From Myxococcales bacterium (GTDB taxonomy: Bacteria > Myxococcota_A > Polyangia > Polyangiales > GCA-016699535): a stretch of DNA of 64,000 nt. The stretch is from NCBI GenBank assembly GCA_020633325.1, contig JACKDX010000002.1:1-64000 (forward strand). The letters run 5' to 3'. Every line of letters starts with the position of its first letter. The stretch's first letter is position 1. Of this stretch, positions 43,333 through 54,004 are shown piece by piece. The notes beneath the pieces are model-generated. The model worked only from the letters and a program-made list of their open reading frames with translations, made no database searches and was not told the DNA's origin. A program made the position numbers and the translations under genes.

Positions 43333-45855
43333 GTGGTACCATCCGCGCCCGTGACAGACCGACGCATGGTGCCCGTTTTGGGGCTAATAGGGGTGGGGTA
43401 TGCGCTGGCACTGGCGCTACACCATTTCGAAAGCCTCGCCTTTGGTGAGGTGGCCGTGTGTTCACTTGCCGTGCTCCTCGGGACGATTCCGTTAGGGCTG
43501 CGTCGGACAGAACCAGCGGCACGGAGACTGAGTTGGTTGGCCATCGCATCGGCACTCGTGGTCATTGGCGTGGTTTTGATACCCCACACGCTAGTGCTCG
43601 TCGAATACACGCTACCCATGGCGTTCAGTGCGGTGGGTTTCATTATGTTGGACATGGCACTCACGGTGCCCAAGCCGAGCATTGGCAGCCTAAGGCTTCG
43701 CCGCGTACGCGTCGCGAACGGCATGGTTGGTTTTATCGCGGCGGGCGCCGGGGTGATCGCCATTCTGCCTGCGATATCCGTTCACCCAACCCCGTGGCTG
43801 GTGTCTGCTCATGTGTGGCTGACGCCTGCGGGCTATGCGCTCTCGGCTCTACTGGTTAGCCTGGTGATACGGGAAAGACGACGGCGGGATGGCGCTACGC
43901 CTTTGGCCACATCCGAGAATGCCCGCGCCTTGTTTGGACTCTACACGGCATCCGCGGTCCTACTGCCATTTTTGGTCTGGACGGCGATTGCCAAGCACCC
44001 CCTGGGGGGCGAGCTTTGGAGTCTCGTTTTGGGGTTCGCACTGCTCAGCATCGTGGGTAGTCATGGGCTTACGATCCATCGTTGGCGTGCGGAGCTTGCA
44101 GATGCACACACGCGCCAGGCACTTTCCATCGTTTTAACGATTGCCTTTGGTACGCTCATCGCGTTTGGGTTGCGCCGGTTTGCTCCGCAAGGCCCGGCGG
44201 CATGGATGATTTTTACGGCCGGCTTGCTCGCAGCCTGTGCAGCTTTATACGGCGGTGTAACATACGCGGTAAGGTTATTGCTTCGTCCGCATTTTGGTCG
44301 TCTGCTCGACGCCATCGAGGCCATCAAGAGCACGTTGGGGCGAGCAACGACCTTGGAGACCCTTGCTGAGTGTGCGCTTTTGCCAATACGTGAGGCGAGT
44401 CGCGCGTTCGAGAGCGAGCCTGTTTTGTGGTTAGTCGATCCGCCCTACGAGCTTCGCATCGATCAAGCAGGATTGGGCCGGGTGGAACGGCGGGGTGCCC
44501 CCTCGGCCCTATTCGGTGCCATGATGACTAGGCCCAAAGAGATATTGGTACGATCGCATCTCGAGACCATGAAGGTGCGTCGCCCAGATGTGAGGGAGTT
44601 GACGCGGTGGTTGTCGGATTTGGATGTGCTTTGCGCCGTGCCATTGGTGCATGAAGAGTCCATCATGGGGGCATTGTTGATTCCTCAAGGAAAGCGTAAG
44701 AGCACGCTCACGATCGAGGAGGCGAACGCGCTCAGCGATCTTGCCATCCTCATGGCCACGACGGCGGAACTCCTGCTGACACGATTGGAAGCCCGCGACC
44801 GCTACGTTCTCGAGCGGGCACACCGTGAAGCGCTAGAGGAGCAGTTGCAAGACGCGCAAGGAGAGCTGGTTCGATGGAGCGAGACGATGCGCGTGCTGGA
44901 GCGTCACCATCCGTCGGGCGAGTTCAATGGAGCCCTGGTGACGCGCAGCGATGCAATGCAAGAACTCGTGCGTCGTTTGAAGGTGTTTGCGCCTCTTGAT
45001 GTGCCAATTTTGGTGCAGTCTCCTAGCTTGCGCGAGGCGATGACCGTGGCGCGATTGGTGCACGATAAGAGCGCTTCGGCCGCGGGTCGTTTTCTGGTGG
45101 CTGACTGCGGGAGCATTAATCCCAAGCGCGTGCGCGCACATCTGTTCGGTGAAGCCGAAGATGGCGCTTCTTTTTCCTGGTTTTCTCTTGCGCAATCGGG
45201 AACGCTGGTGCTGAAAGATATCGTGGCGCTTCCTCTCGAAGTGCAAGAGGAACTTGCGAGATGTTTGGCAGAGCGCAGGCATCCCAACGGCCATGCGCTA
45301 GAGCTCCGCCTAGTGATCACTGTGCGGGAGTCGTTGGACCAACTTGTAACTGCCAGGCGCATGGCTCCTGCCTTAGCAGAAAGGCTCAAAGCGCAACGGC
45401 TCGAGGTTCCGCCGCTTGCACTTCGACAAGAGGATTTGCATCTGCTCACGTTGTCGGCGCTCGATCGCGCCGTACGTTGCACGGGCCGGGAAAGCGTGGG
45501 TATTGGGGAGGAGGCGCTGGAGCGTATTTTTGCGCATGCCTGGCGCGGGGACGTGGAAGAATTAGAGGCGGTCATTACCCAAGCAGTGCTTCAGACGGAC
45601 AAGGCGATGTTGGGAGCTAAAGACTTGCCTCTTTATGGCGAGATGCATGGCGCGGAGGAACTTGAGGACCCATATCTCGGAACTTATGCCTCGCTAGAGC
45701 AACAAATCCTGCTCCGGGCCATCGAGCGGGCCGGAGGGAACAAGAGTGAGGCTGCCCGGGCCCTCGGACTAAAACGCACGACCTTCATCGATAAGCTGCG
45801 GCGCTTCGGTCTCGATGATTCTGAGGACCGCCGGTTCGGGGGGCATGCTGCTTAA
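43333..45855 (+). CDS. Membrane-anchored Fis-type regulator with a degenerate sigma-54 AAA domain
   Basis: The 840-residue product has about ten predicted membrane helices in the first 320 residues, a GAF-like domain (about 330-500), a coiled-coil linker, a region collinear with the sigma-54 activator AAA domain (about 530-760), and a Fis-type helix-turn-helix (GGNKSEAARALGLKRTTFIDKLRRFG). The AAA region has lost its working parts: no Walker A GExGTGKE, no GAFTGA loop, and Walker B reads TLVLKDIVALP where TLFLDEIGELP is expected. It therefore probably cannot hydrolyse ATP or open sigma-54 promoters, and may act as a membrane-tethered DNA-binding protein or sensor. The start codon is uncertain (GTG 43333, GTG 43351 or ATG 43366). 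Confidence 0.8.
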   Translation: MVPSAPVTDRRMVPVLGLIGVGYALALALHHFESLAFGEVAVCSLAVLLGTIPLGLRRTEPAARRLSWLAIASALVVIGVVLIPHTLVLVEYTLPMAFSAVGFIMLDMALTVPKPSIGSLRLRRVRVANGMVGFIAAGAGVIAILPAISVHPTPWLVSAHVWLTPAGYALSALLVSLVIRERRRRDGATPLATSENARALFGLYTASAVLLPFLVWTAIAKHPLGGELWSLVLGFALLSIVGSHGLTIHRWRAELADAHTRQALSIVLTIAFGTLIAFGLRRFAPQGPAAWMIFTAGLLAACAALYGGVTYAVRLLLRPHFGRLLDAIEAIKSTLGRATTLETLAECALLPIREASRAFESEPVLWLVDPPYELRIDQAGLGRVERRGAPSALFGAMMTRPKEILVRSHLETMKVRRPDVRELTRWLSDLDVLCAVPLVHEESIMGALLIPQGKRKSTLTIEEANALSDLAILMATTAELLLTRLEARDRYVLERAHREALEEQLQDAQGELVRWSETMRVLERHHPSGEFNGALVTRSDAMQELVRRLKVFAPLDVPILVQSPSLREAMTVARLVHDKSASAAGRFLVADCGSINPKRVRAHLFGEAEDGASFSWFSLAQSGTLVLKDIVALPLEVQEELARCLAERRHPNGHALELRLVITVRESLDQLVTARRMAPALAERLKAQRLEVPPLALRQEDLHLLTLSALDRAVRCTGRESVGIGEEALERIFAHAWRGDVEELEAVITQAVLQTDKAMLGAKDLPLYGEMHGAEELEDPYLGTYASLEQQILLRAIERAGGNKSEAARALGLKRTTFIDKLRRFGLDDSEDRRFGGHAA

Positions 45856-46730
45856 CTTGGCAACAACCGAGTAAGTGCGGCTTCAACAGCTGCCAAATAC
45901 GAGCCCCCAAACAGAATCAGATGCACGAGCAGTGGGTAGAGCTGATACAGGGGGAGCCGTTGCTCGTGGCCTGGATATAAAGGATAGGCTTCATGATAGG
46001 CCGCGAAGGTTGTCTCGCTGAATCCGCCAAACAAGCGCATCATGGCGAGATCCATCTCCCTGTGCCCGCCATAGACTGCCGGGTCGATCAAGCAGGGCTG
46101 ACCTTTGTTGTCGCAGATCGCATTTCCCGTCCACAAATCCCCGTGCAGACGCGCGGGCGGCTCCTCGGGACCTATCAGTGTGGGCAGACGGGAAAACAGC
46201 GTTTCGAATCTCCGACGCAGTGATGGCGGCATGCGCCCGACGTGCTGAGCGCGTTCGAGCAGCGGCGCGAGCCGAGCGCTCTGATAAAACTCCCCCCAGT
46301 TCTCTGAAGGCGGGTTGGCTTGAGGTAAGACTGCAATGAAGTTATTCCGGTTCCACCCAAAGCGCGGTACATGAGTGCGATGGAGGGCCGCGAGTCCACG
46401 GCCGAGATGCTCGTCGTAAGTGGGACCCCTTTCTCCTAGCTCCACGTACTCGAGCACCAAAAATGCGGGACGATCTGGGCTGGCTAGAGCGTGCGTGAAC
46501 ACCCTGGGAACCCTGGGTGCGCCGTCAACCCGCAGCCATGCAAGGCCGTCTGCCTCAGCCTCAAACATGCCTCGAGGTGCCGCATCATGCGTTTTGACAA
46601 ACACCGTTCTGCCGTCCTGAAGCGTCATCCGATAGCTTATGCAGATATCGCCGCCTCGCAGGCGGCCAGATACACAGACGGGTTGTCCTAGCGCGCCCGC
46701 AATCGCGTCAAGCAGCGCCTTAGATGTCAT
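45852..46730 (-). CDS. Fructosamine kinase family protein
   Basis: This 292-residue APH-fold kinase phosphorylates the sugar of glycated amino groups (fructosamines or ribulosamines), causing the adduct to detach. Visible are GGDICISYRMTL (P-loop-like), VFVKTH (ATP Lys), HGDLWTGN (catalytic loop) and DPAVYGGHREMDLAM (metal site). The ATG at 46730 lies 11 bp inside the upstream phosphatase gene, so the two are translationally coupled. FN3K homologues next to LMW phosphatases have been proposed as a deglycation pair for ribulosamine 5-phosphate. The stop codon shares the palindrome TTAA with the convergent regulator gene. Confidence 0.9.
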   Translation of the reverse strand: MTSKALLDAIAGALGQPVCVSGRLRGGDICISYRMTLQDGRTVFVKTHDAAPRGMFEAEADGLAWLRVDGAPRVPRVFTHALASPDRPAFLVLEYVELGERGPTYDEHLGRGLAALHRTHVPRFGWNRNNFIAVLPQANPPSENWGEFYQSARLAPLLERAQHVGRMPPSLRRRFETLFSRLPTLIGPEEPPARLHGDLWTGNAICDNKGQPCLIDPAVYGGHREMDLAMMRLFGGFSETTFAAYHEAYPLYPGHEQRLPLYQLYPLLVHLILFGGSYLAAVEAALTRLLPS

Positions 46731-47199
46731 GGGTGGCACGGATCTCTTGAAGCAGTCCCTTACACCCGCGCATACATATATCGAACACCCGGCGAAACCC
46801 ATCGGATTCTCCGTAGTAGGGATCTGGAACGTCTCGGTCTTCACCCGCCTCCCGATCGAAATCCCGTAAGAGACGAATCTGGGCCCGGTGGAGCGCTGCG
46901 CCAGCAAGCATTTGAATGTCTTTAAGATTATATTGGTCCATGGCGATGACATAATCAAATGCATCGAGGTCCTTGGCCTTCAATTGCCGCCCACGATGCT
47001 TGATCGTGAGACCCATGTCGCGGGCGGTCTCTTGGGCGCGTCGGTCGGCCGGGTCGCCGATATGGCAATCCGAGGTCCCCGCGCTGTCAACTTGAATGCG
47101 GTCTTCGAGACCCGCTGACTTTATCAGAGATTCCATGATCACCTCTGCGGTGGGTGAGCGACAGATATTGCCTAAGCAAACGAAACAAATCCGAATCAC
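46720..47199 (-). CDS. Low-molecular-weight protein-tyrosine-phosphatase
   Basis: This 159-residue LMW-PTP has the active-site loop C8-LGNIC-R14-S and the general-acid loop DPYYGES. Members dephosphorylate protein phosphotyrosine or, in operons with fructosamine kinase, sugar phosphates on proteins such as ribulosamine 5-phosphate. Its stop overlaps the kinase start by 11 bp. The start ATG at 47199 is followed directly by MIRICFVC, the usual N-terminus of the family. Confidence 0.9.
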   Translation of the reverse strand: MIRICFVCLGNICRSPTAEVIMESLIKSAGLEDRIQVDSAGTSDCHIGDPADRRAQETARDMGLTIKHRGRQLKAKDLDAFDYVIAMDQYNLKDIQMLAGAALHRAQIRLLRDFDREAGEDRDVPDPYYGESDGFRRVFDICMRGCKGLLQEIRATHDI

Positions 47200-47211
47200 G
47201 TGCTAGTCCTT

Positions 47212-48633
47212 TCAGTCTGTGATCCACACTAAACTACCCCGGGTGCCGGTGGTTTGTGTGACCATTCCGTGCCAACCAAGCGGCAAGTGAGGCGTGGTAT
47301 AATCAAATAGAATATGTGCGTCAGTGGGTGCAAGGTTAATGCATCCGTGGGAGTTTTTCAGACCGAACCGTGTGTGCCAAAACGCGCCGTGAAGGGCGAT
47401 GGACCCCTTAATATACTGTGTCCAGGGCACATCCTCAATGCTGTACCGAGCATCGAGTTCACCCCCCAAATCCGCCATGGTATCGGAGATGCGCTTCTGT
47501 CGAATCGCAAACTCTCCCGTAGGCGTTTCATGCCCGGTGATTCCAGTGGAGATTAGGGTCGCATACATTGGCTTTGTCCCACGATAAAGGACCAGAGTCT
47601 GGGCACCCAAATCGATGTGGATCCATATTTCGGTTGTTCCTACATGCCTTGGCGGTTTGATGAGCTCCGCAACGGACACAAACCAGTCCCTGAGCAGTGT
47701 TCCATCTGATAGCACGTGATACACGCGGCCATTGATGCGTTTTCTTTCCTTCCATGAGAGGCGTGCATGGCGCATTATTTCCGCGTGCGTGCTATCTGGT
47801 GAAATCGCGACGGTTCCATCAGCACGCTCATGTGCGGAAAGAGGTTGAGCAGTGCGTATCGCCCAAGCGATAGGAAGCGTGTCCGAAGAAGTGACACGGA
47901 CGCCCCGAAAGGGGGACCCTTTATAGTTAACGAGGCTAGCGAGTTTTAGAAAACGCCCGCTCACGGTCTTGAGAAATTGTCGTTGGGACCGAATCTCGGT
48001 TCCGACGCCGGCTACATAGAATCCCCGGTCCAAGACGCGATTGAGTACAGCAGGTTTGCTCAGTTGATCTGGAAGCTCTGCTTTTAGAAAACGCAAGGCA
48101 CGCTTCGCATCGTCCGCTTTGAGATCGAGATAACGATCAATGTATGCCTGCACCTCGCGCTGCTCGTCGCGTGAGGGTAAACGATGGAACTCCGCGGTCG
48201 CTTGATCTTTGACCTTGTAGTATGCGTAAGGCAGCGCAGCAGCTGCTGCAGCAGGGAGAACCGCCAGTGAATCGGGTGGAGGCTTGGATGCTATGATGAC
48301 GCCCTCTCCCTTGCACAACCAACCTTCAGGGTAAATGGGGTGCCACCCACTCTGACAGGTCGGGCTCTTTCTCGTCTCTCGTTTGAGTCGGATGCGAGAG
48401 CCGATACGGACCCACCCCAGCACGTTGCTTTGAGGGTCTGGGGACCGATGGATGCTGAGCTGAATTCCGCTGACGAGCCCATGCAATGGGAAATGACGAT
48501 CGAGTTCTGATGTGGGCGAGTACTTGGGCGATCGACGCTTGGCTGAGGGCGCCTCCCCCTCGTCGCAACTGCCGCACGCGAAAAAGGGCAAGGCGAGTAT
48601 GAAAACCACTCTGACGGCGCGCGGCGGTTTCAT
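47212..48633 (-). CDS. L,D-transpeptidase (YkuD domain) lipoprotein
   Basis: The product has 473 residues from ATG 48633, with a lipoprotein signal (MKPPRAVRVVFILALPF to ACGSC). L,D-transpeptidases cross-link peptidoglycan at D-centre meso-DAP residues or attach proteins to it. The catalytic motif HGAFWHTRFGLKNSHGCINL has the catalytic Cys in SHGC. An N-terminal part of about 280 residues, with an SH3-like segment near residue 60-100, precedes the YkuD domain. Its start is 5 bp before the kup stop, on the same strand. Confidence 0.9.
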   Translation of the reverse strand: MKPPRAVRVVFILALPFFACGSCDEGEAPSAKRRSPKYSPTSELDRHFPLHGLVSGIQLSIHRSPDPQSNVLGWVRIGSRIRLKRETRKSPTCQSGWHPIYPEGWLCKGEGVIIASKPPPDSLAVLPAAAAAALPYAYYKVKDQATAEFHRLPSRDEQREVQAYIDRYLDLKADDAKRALRFLKAELPDQLSKPAVLNRVLDRGFYVAGVGTEIRSQRQFLKTVSGRFLKLASLVNYKGSPFRGVRVTSSDTLPIAWAIRTAQPLSAHERADGTVAISPDSTHAEIMRHARLSWKERKRINGRVYHVLSDGTLLRDWFVSVAELIKPPRHVGTTEIWIHIDLGAQTLVLYRGTKPMYATLISTGITGHETPTGEFAIRQKRISDTMADLGGELDARYSIEDVPWTQYIKGSIALHGAFWHTRFGLKNSHGCINLAPTDAHILFDYTTPHLPLGWHGMVTQTTGTRGSLVWITD

Positions 48634-48637
48634 GATT

Positions 48638-50499
48638 TTAAAGCTCGACTTGGGTCCCAATCTCCAACACGCGCTCCGATGGCAAACAAAAAAACTCGGT
48701 GGCACGCTGAGCGTTGCGCGCCATCAAGGCAAACAATTGCTCTCGCCAAATGGCCATGCCGGGCCGCTCGGTAGCGAGTAAGGTTTCGCGGCCAAGCACA
48801 AAAACGCCCTCCGCCAATGCGTCCCTAAGCTCCGTATCGTCGATACGGCGCAGCGCGGCGGGAATGTCGAGTCGCTGCATAAAGCCAAATCTTAGCTCCA
48901 TGATGAGTACGTTGTTCTTGAGTCTTTGGTAACTCAGACGATTTTTTGGACGCACAAATGGAACCGCGGAAATGGTCACGGTCAAAATCGCAATTTGTTC
49001 ATGAAGGACATGGTTGTGTCTAAGATTGCTGAGCAACGCGGGTGGGGCACTACCCAGATTGCTGTACATATAGATGGCCGTTCCGGGAACGCGCGGAGCA
49101 GGATGGCGCTCAAGTTGTTCCCAAAGTGCTTCGAGTGACATCGATCCTTCCGCAAGACGTGAATTAAGAATCGCCCGCCCAGTTTTCCAAGTTGTCATTA
49201 CAAGCAGGATAGAAAGCCCTACCAGTAGCGGGAACCAGCCACCTTGGGCGACTTTAGCTAGATTGGCACTAAAAAAGCTTAGATCAGCCACCAAAAACAG
49301 CGCACTCACCGCCCATGCAACCCAACTGGGCCAGTTGAGGACGCGCTGCATTGCAAAGAAGAAAAGCAGTGTGGTGATGCCCATCGTAGTGGTGACTGCG
49401 ACTCCGTAGGCGGCCGCCAAGTTACTGGATGTGCCAAAGCTGACCACCAAGGCGCAAGAGAAAAGCAGAAGGATCCAATTGATGAGAGGGACGTAGATCT
49501 GTCCGTATTCTTTGGCAGACGTGTGCTCGACCTTCAGGCGTGGGATGTACCCAAGCTGCACAGCCTGCATGGTGAGAGAAAATGAACCTGTGATCACCGC
49601 CTGAGAGGCGATGACCGTCGCCATGGTGGAAAGAACGACAAGCGGATAGTGTCCCCAGAGCGGCGCTAGAGCGAAAAAGGGATGCGTCACCGAGGACGGC
49701 GATACGAGCAAAATGGCCCCCTGTCCTAGGTAATTGAGAGCAAGAGCCGGCAGAACTATCCAAAACCATGCGCGCCGAATGGCGTGGATGCCGAAATGTC
49801 CCATGTCCGCATAGAGCGCCTCACCGCCAGTGACCACGAGAAACACGGCGCCCAACACCCAGAATCCATGCATGCCATTGTGCGCAAAGAACACCCAAGC
49901 GTATACGGGGTTGAGCGCATTAAGAATACGGGGATGCTGCAGAATGCCATGCACGCCAAGCACAGCGAGTACGACAAACCAAACCAACATTACGGGGCCG
50001 AACAGAAAGCCCACCCGCGCGGTACCGCGATGTTGAATCATAAAAAGCGCGACAAGAATCAGCACTGTGAGCGGCGGCACATAGGGGGTCATCCACGGGG
50101 CATCGATCGCGACACCCTCAACCGCGCTCAGCACTGAGATGGCGGGCGTGATCATGCCATCTCCGTACAACAAGGCTGCTCCAAAAAGCCCGAGCACGAT
50201 AAGCAACCAGGCAGCGCTGTACACCCGCGGAGATTCCCGAGATGGAAACAGCAAAGCGATAAGCGCGAGAATCCCGCCTTCTCCTGCGTTATGGGCTCGG
50301 GTAATCAGGGTAAGATATTTAATGGAGATCACAAAGATTAACGACCACAACGTCAAGGAAAGAACCCCGTATACATTGGTGGAGCTAAGAGCAATGCCAA
50401 AATGACCGCCAAAACACTCGCGCAGCGCGTACAAAGGGCTTGTGCCGATATCTCCATATACGATACCCAAGGCGCCCAGCCCTCTAAGCATCGCAGGCG

Positions 50500-50527
<28 letters not shown>
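48638..50527 (-). CDS. kup: Low-affinity potassium uptake protein Kup
   Basis: Kup is a proton-coupled K+ symporter in the inner membrane. The chosen ATG at 50527 yields 629 residues, close to the usual 620-630. Typical signatures are GALGIVYGDIGTSPLYAL near the N-terminus and ALTGAEALYADMGHFG-like GGEALYADMGHFG. Twelve hydrophobic segments fill the first 450 residues and a cytoplasmic tail follows. The start lies 28 bp inside the upstream rlmN gene; the ribosome site is weak. Confidence 0.93.
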
Positions 50528-51624
<1,097 letters not shown>

Positions 51625-51642
51625 GTGACAACTCGGGGCGCA

Positions 51643-52182
51643 TTATAGCACCTTTTCAGCGTTTTCCTGGGATTTTTCGAGCCACGGTCCAAAAGCTTGA
51701 GCTTCTGCGTGCAAAAGTTTTTCGGCTTCAGAATAGATCAAGCGCTCCCCGAGGGACGCGAGCGGCTTCAGTAGAAAAGGAAGTTTTAGTGTCAGTTCGC
51801 CCTCGGTGAGGCGTTCCACCTTATGCGGGCTCCGCTCGACGAAGCGTACCGTGCCCCGGTTGACAAGCATCCGCCCTATGGTGGGTGTCGTAGGAACGTT
51901 TTCGAAGTCGAGCCGTTGCTGTTGCTTGTCAAAGGAAGACCGCTCGATGAACTCAAACCATTCAGGCCTCACCTTTTTCGTACCAATGGACCCGATGACA
52001 GGACGGGGGAGATAGCGAATGGCGCGGGTCACGTGCGTCGGCGTCTCGGCGTATTCGACGCATTCGGCGTCAATCAGTTTCGGATGGTGCTTAACCAAAA
52101 ACGGGAGGTAAGACGTGTTGAGAAACGCGCTCACCACGTTGGGTAAGGACGCATCGAACTCATGGCTAAAGGAAAAGCGCAT
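51643..52182 (-). CDS. DUF2505/SRPBCC-like protein
   Basis: The ATG at 52182 gives 179 residues that resemble DUF2505, a START-like lipid- or ligand-binding fold common in actinobacteria and related groups. The MRFSFSHEFDASLPNVVSAF opening and the LRFVERSPHK-type strand pattern support this, as does the amphipathic C-terminal helix. No function is established for the family. It is just upstream of rlmN on the same strand. Confidence 0.6.
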   Translation of the reverse strand: MRFSFSHEFDASLPNVVSAFLNTSYLPFLVKHHPKLIDAECVEYAETPTHVTRAIRYLPRPVIGSIGTKKVRPEWFEFIERSSFDKQQQRLDFENVPTTPTIGRMLVNRGTVRFVERSPHKVERLTEGELTLKLPFLLKPLASLGERLIYSEAEKLLHAEAQAFGPWLEKSQENAEKVL

Positions 52183-52227
52183 GGCGCTCTCTAGCATAAA
52201 CTGAGGTAACGGCGTAAGGTCCGGCCG

Positions 52228-53541
52228 ATGATGCTTTGCTCCCGACCAATTCTTTGGACCGCATATGTGGCGACTCTGTTAGCGTGCGGTGGTCGGCAGC
52301 CTACCGCCGTCGATCAATCGGTGGCCCAAGGCAATCTTTCTTCTGCACTCAGACATTACGAAGAACAGCGTCTGTTGCATGGCCCTGATGTAGAGGCTTT
52401 GGGGCAAGTGGCGGGATTGGTGCTCGAGCAAGAGGCGTCTTTTCCTGGCTCCCGCCGGGATGCTGCCATAGAAGAGTTGCGTCGGGCAGGCGATGAAACC
52501 GATGCGGTTTTGATGCGTCTTGCTGCGCGTTCCCAATCTAAAGCAGCGCGGGCGCGCGCCTTGGCGATCCTTACTGAGCGAGGTGACGCAGATGCACAGC
52601 AAAAGCTGCGCCGCTTACTCGATGATAAAGATCCCGAGGTCGTGGCTGCCGCCATAGTGGCGTTGGATCCAGAGGCTGACCAGGCGAAGCTCTTAGCACT
52701 TTTGGGAAGTCCTTTTGGTCCTATACGGGAATCGGCGAGCCGCCGATTGGGTCAGGGACCGTCGCAACGGCGCGTGCTGAAGGCACTCATCGACACAGCA
52801 CGTCTCGATCCCCTCGGCAGCGTCCGAGCCTCCGCGATCCACGCTCTCATTAAGTACAAGGCACTTGCCAAACCCGCGTTTCGTCAGGGACTCAAGGATA
52901 GCAGTCCTTTCGTGCGCCATGCGGCAGTTATTGCTGCGGCGCAGTCGGGCGAGCATGAACTCGATACGCTGCTTATGGCCGAGCTCCCAGATCCCCCGAC
53001 AGAGAAGAGCATCGACGTCGCCCACGCCTTGGCCAGGCTTGCTCCTTCTGAGAAAGCCAAAGCAATCGGGAGGGCATATGTACTCAAGGGGCTTGAGGCA
53101 GGCGATCCTCGGGTGCGATACGACGCTGCAACTTCATTAAGTACTATGGCGAGTATGGAGGAACAGCATGGTGTCATCGCGCGGGCGATGCAACAGGAGA
53201 CCAACATAGACACCAAGGTGGCCATGGCCGGCTTGCTTGAGAAGGATGCCACATATGCGCCTAAAGCACGCCGCGTGTTCGAGGAGGCGCTAACTACAGA
53301 GGGGTTGGGTGGCGTAGAAGCCGCGATGATTTTGGCGAAGACCGATGCCAAGGCACCCTCCCTACAGACGTTGGAGCGTTTGATGCGAACGGGGACTGTG
53401 GAGGTGCGCGCCGCTGCCGCTCATGCGTTGGCCTGGGATGCTGGCGAGCCCGACCGCGCTAGAACTGCCCTCAAAGCACCCCATCCCCGGGTTCGGATCA
53501 AGGCCGCTGGCGGAATCTTGTTGGCGCTATCCGGGGGCTAG
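52228..53541 (+). CDS. HEAT-repeat lipoprotein
   Basis: The 437-residue product has a lipoprotein signal ending TLLAC (Cys about 20) and a body of about eight HEAT-like helical repeats, with motifs such as RIRESASRRLG-type, DPLGSVRASAIHAL, SSPFVRHAAVIAAAQ and TVEVRAAAAHALAWD. HEAT solenoids bind proteins, so this is probably a scaffold on the periplasmic face of the outer membrane. A rightward divergent start near the DUF2505 gene gives the two genes a shared promoter region. It ends 5 bp before the next lipoprotein gene. Confidence 0.8.
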   Translation: MMLCSRPILWTAYVATLLACGGRQPTAVDQSVAQGNLSSALRHYEEQRLLHGPDVEALGQVAGLVLEQEASFPGSRRDAAIEELRRAGDETDAVLMRLAARSQSKAARARALAILTERGDADAQQKLRRLLDDKDPEVVAAAIVALDPEADQAKLLALLGSPFGPIRESASRRLGQGPSQRRVLKALIDTARLDPLGSVRASAIHALIKYKALAKPAFRQGLKDSSPFVRHAAVIAAAQSGEHELDTLLMAELPDPPTEKSIDVAHALARLAPSEKAKAIGRAYVLKGLEAGDPRVRYDAATSLSTMASMEEQHGVIARAMQQETNIDTKVAMAGLLEKDATYAPKARRVFEEALTTEGLGGVEAAMILAKTDAKAPSLQTLERLMRTGTVEVRAAAAHALAWDAGEPDRARTALKAPHPRVRIKAAGGILLALSGG

Positions 53542-53546
53542 CTCGG

Positions 53547-53993
53547 TTGTCCATCCTAAAGTTCACACACTTGTTGCTAGGGCTCCTATGTGTAGCAGGG
53601 GTGGGCTGTTCCCGAGGAGTACGCTCTGAGGCCCGGGGATTCCTCCAGACGTTAAACGGGATAGACATGGCGGCGCCCATTAGACAGCGTCGAGAGCAGC
53701 TCTCTAGGTTGCGGGCGCTTGAGGTGCGCCATTCTGAGGTGAAGTCCGCACTTGAAAGTTGTCTAAGCGCGCATGATGCGTTGTTGACCGCCGAAGAAGA
53801 ACAAGCGAGGGCCCAACACGCGCTCGATGGGGCGCTCGGCGGCAACCATGCGCGGTCGTTCTCTTCAGATGAGGCCAGTCGCCTCAATAAAATGATTCAG
53901 CGATCCGATGAGAACGTGGCCAGAGCGCGTGCTTTGTTCCCAGATTGTCATGCCGGCGCCCGTTCGCTGACGCTTAGATATGGCAAACACTGA
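53547..53993 (+). CDS. Putative coiled-coil lipoprotein
   Basis: The 148-residue product has a lipoprotein signal ending AGVGC (MSILKFTHLLLGLLC) and a helical body, probably coiled coil, rich in Glu, Arg and Ala with an ESCLSAHDALLTAEEEQAR segment. No family is recognised. The start is a TTG at 53547 without a strong ribosome site, 5 bp after the HEAT protein stop, so translational coupling is likely. Confidence 0.6.
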   Translation: MSILKFTHLLLGLLCVAGVGCSRGVRSEARGFLQTLNGIDMAAPIRQRREQLSRLRALEVRHSEVKSALESCLSAHDALLTAEEEQARAQHALDGALGGNHARSFSSDEASRLNKMIQRSDENVARARALFPDCHAGARSLTLRYGKH

Positions 53994-54004
53994 GGGAAAA
54001 GCAT

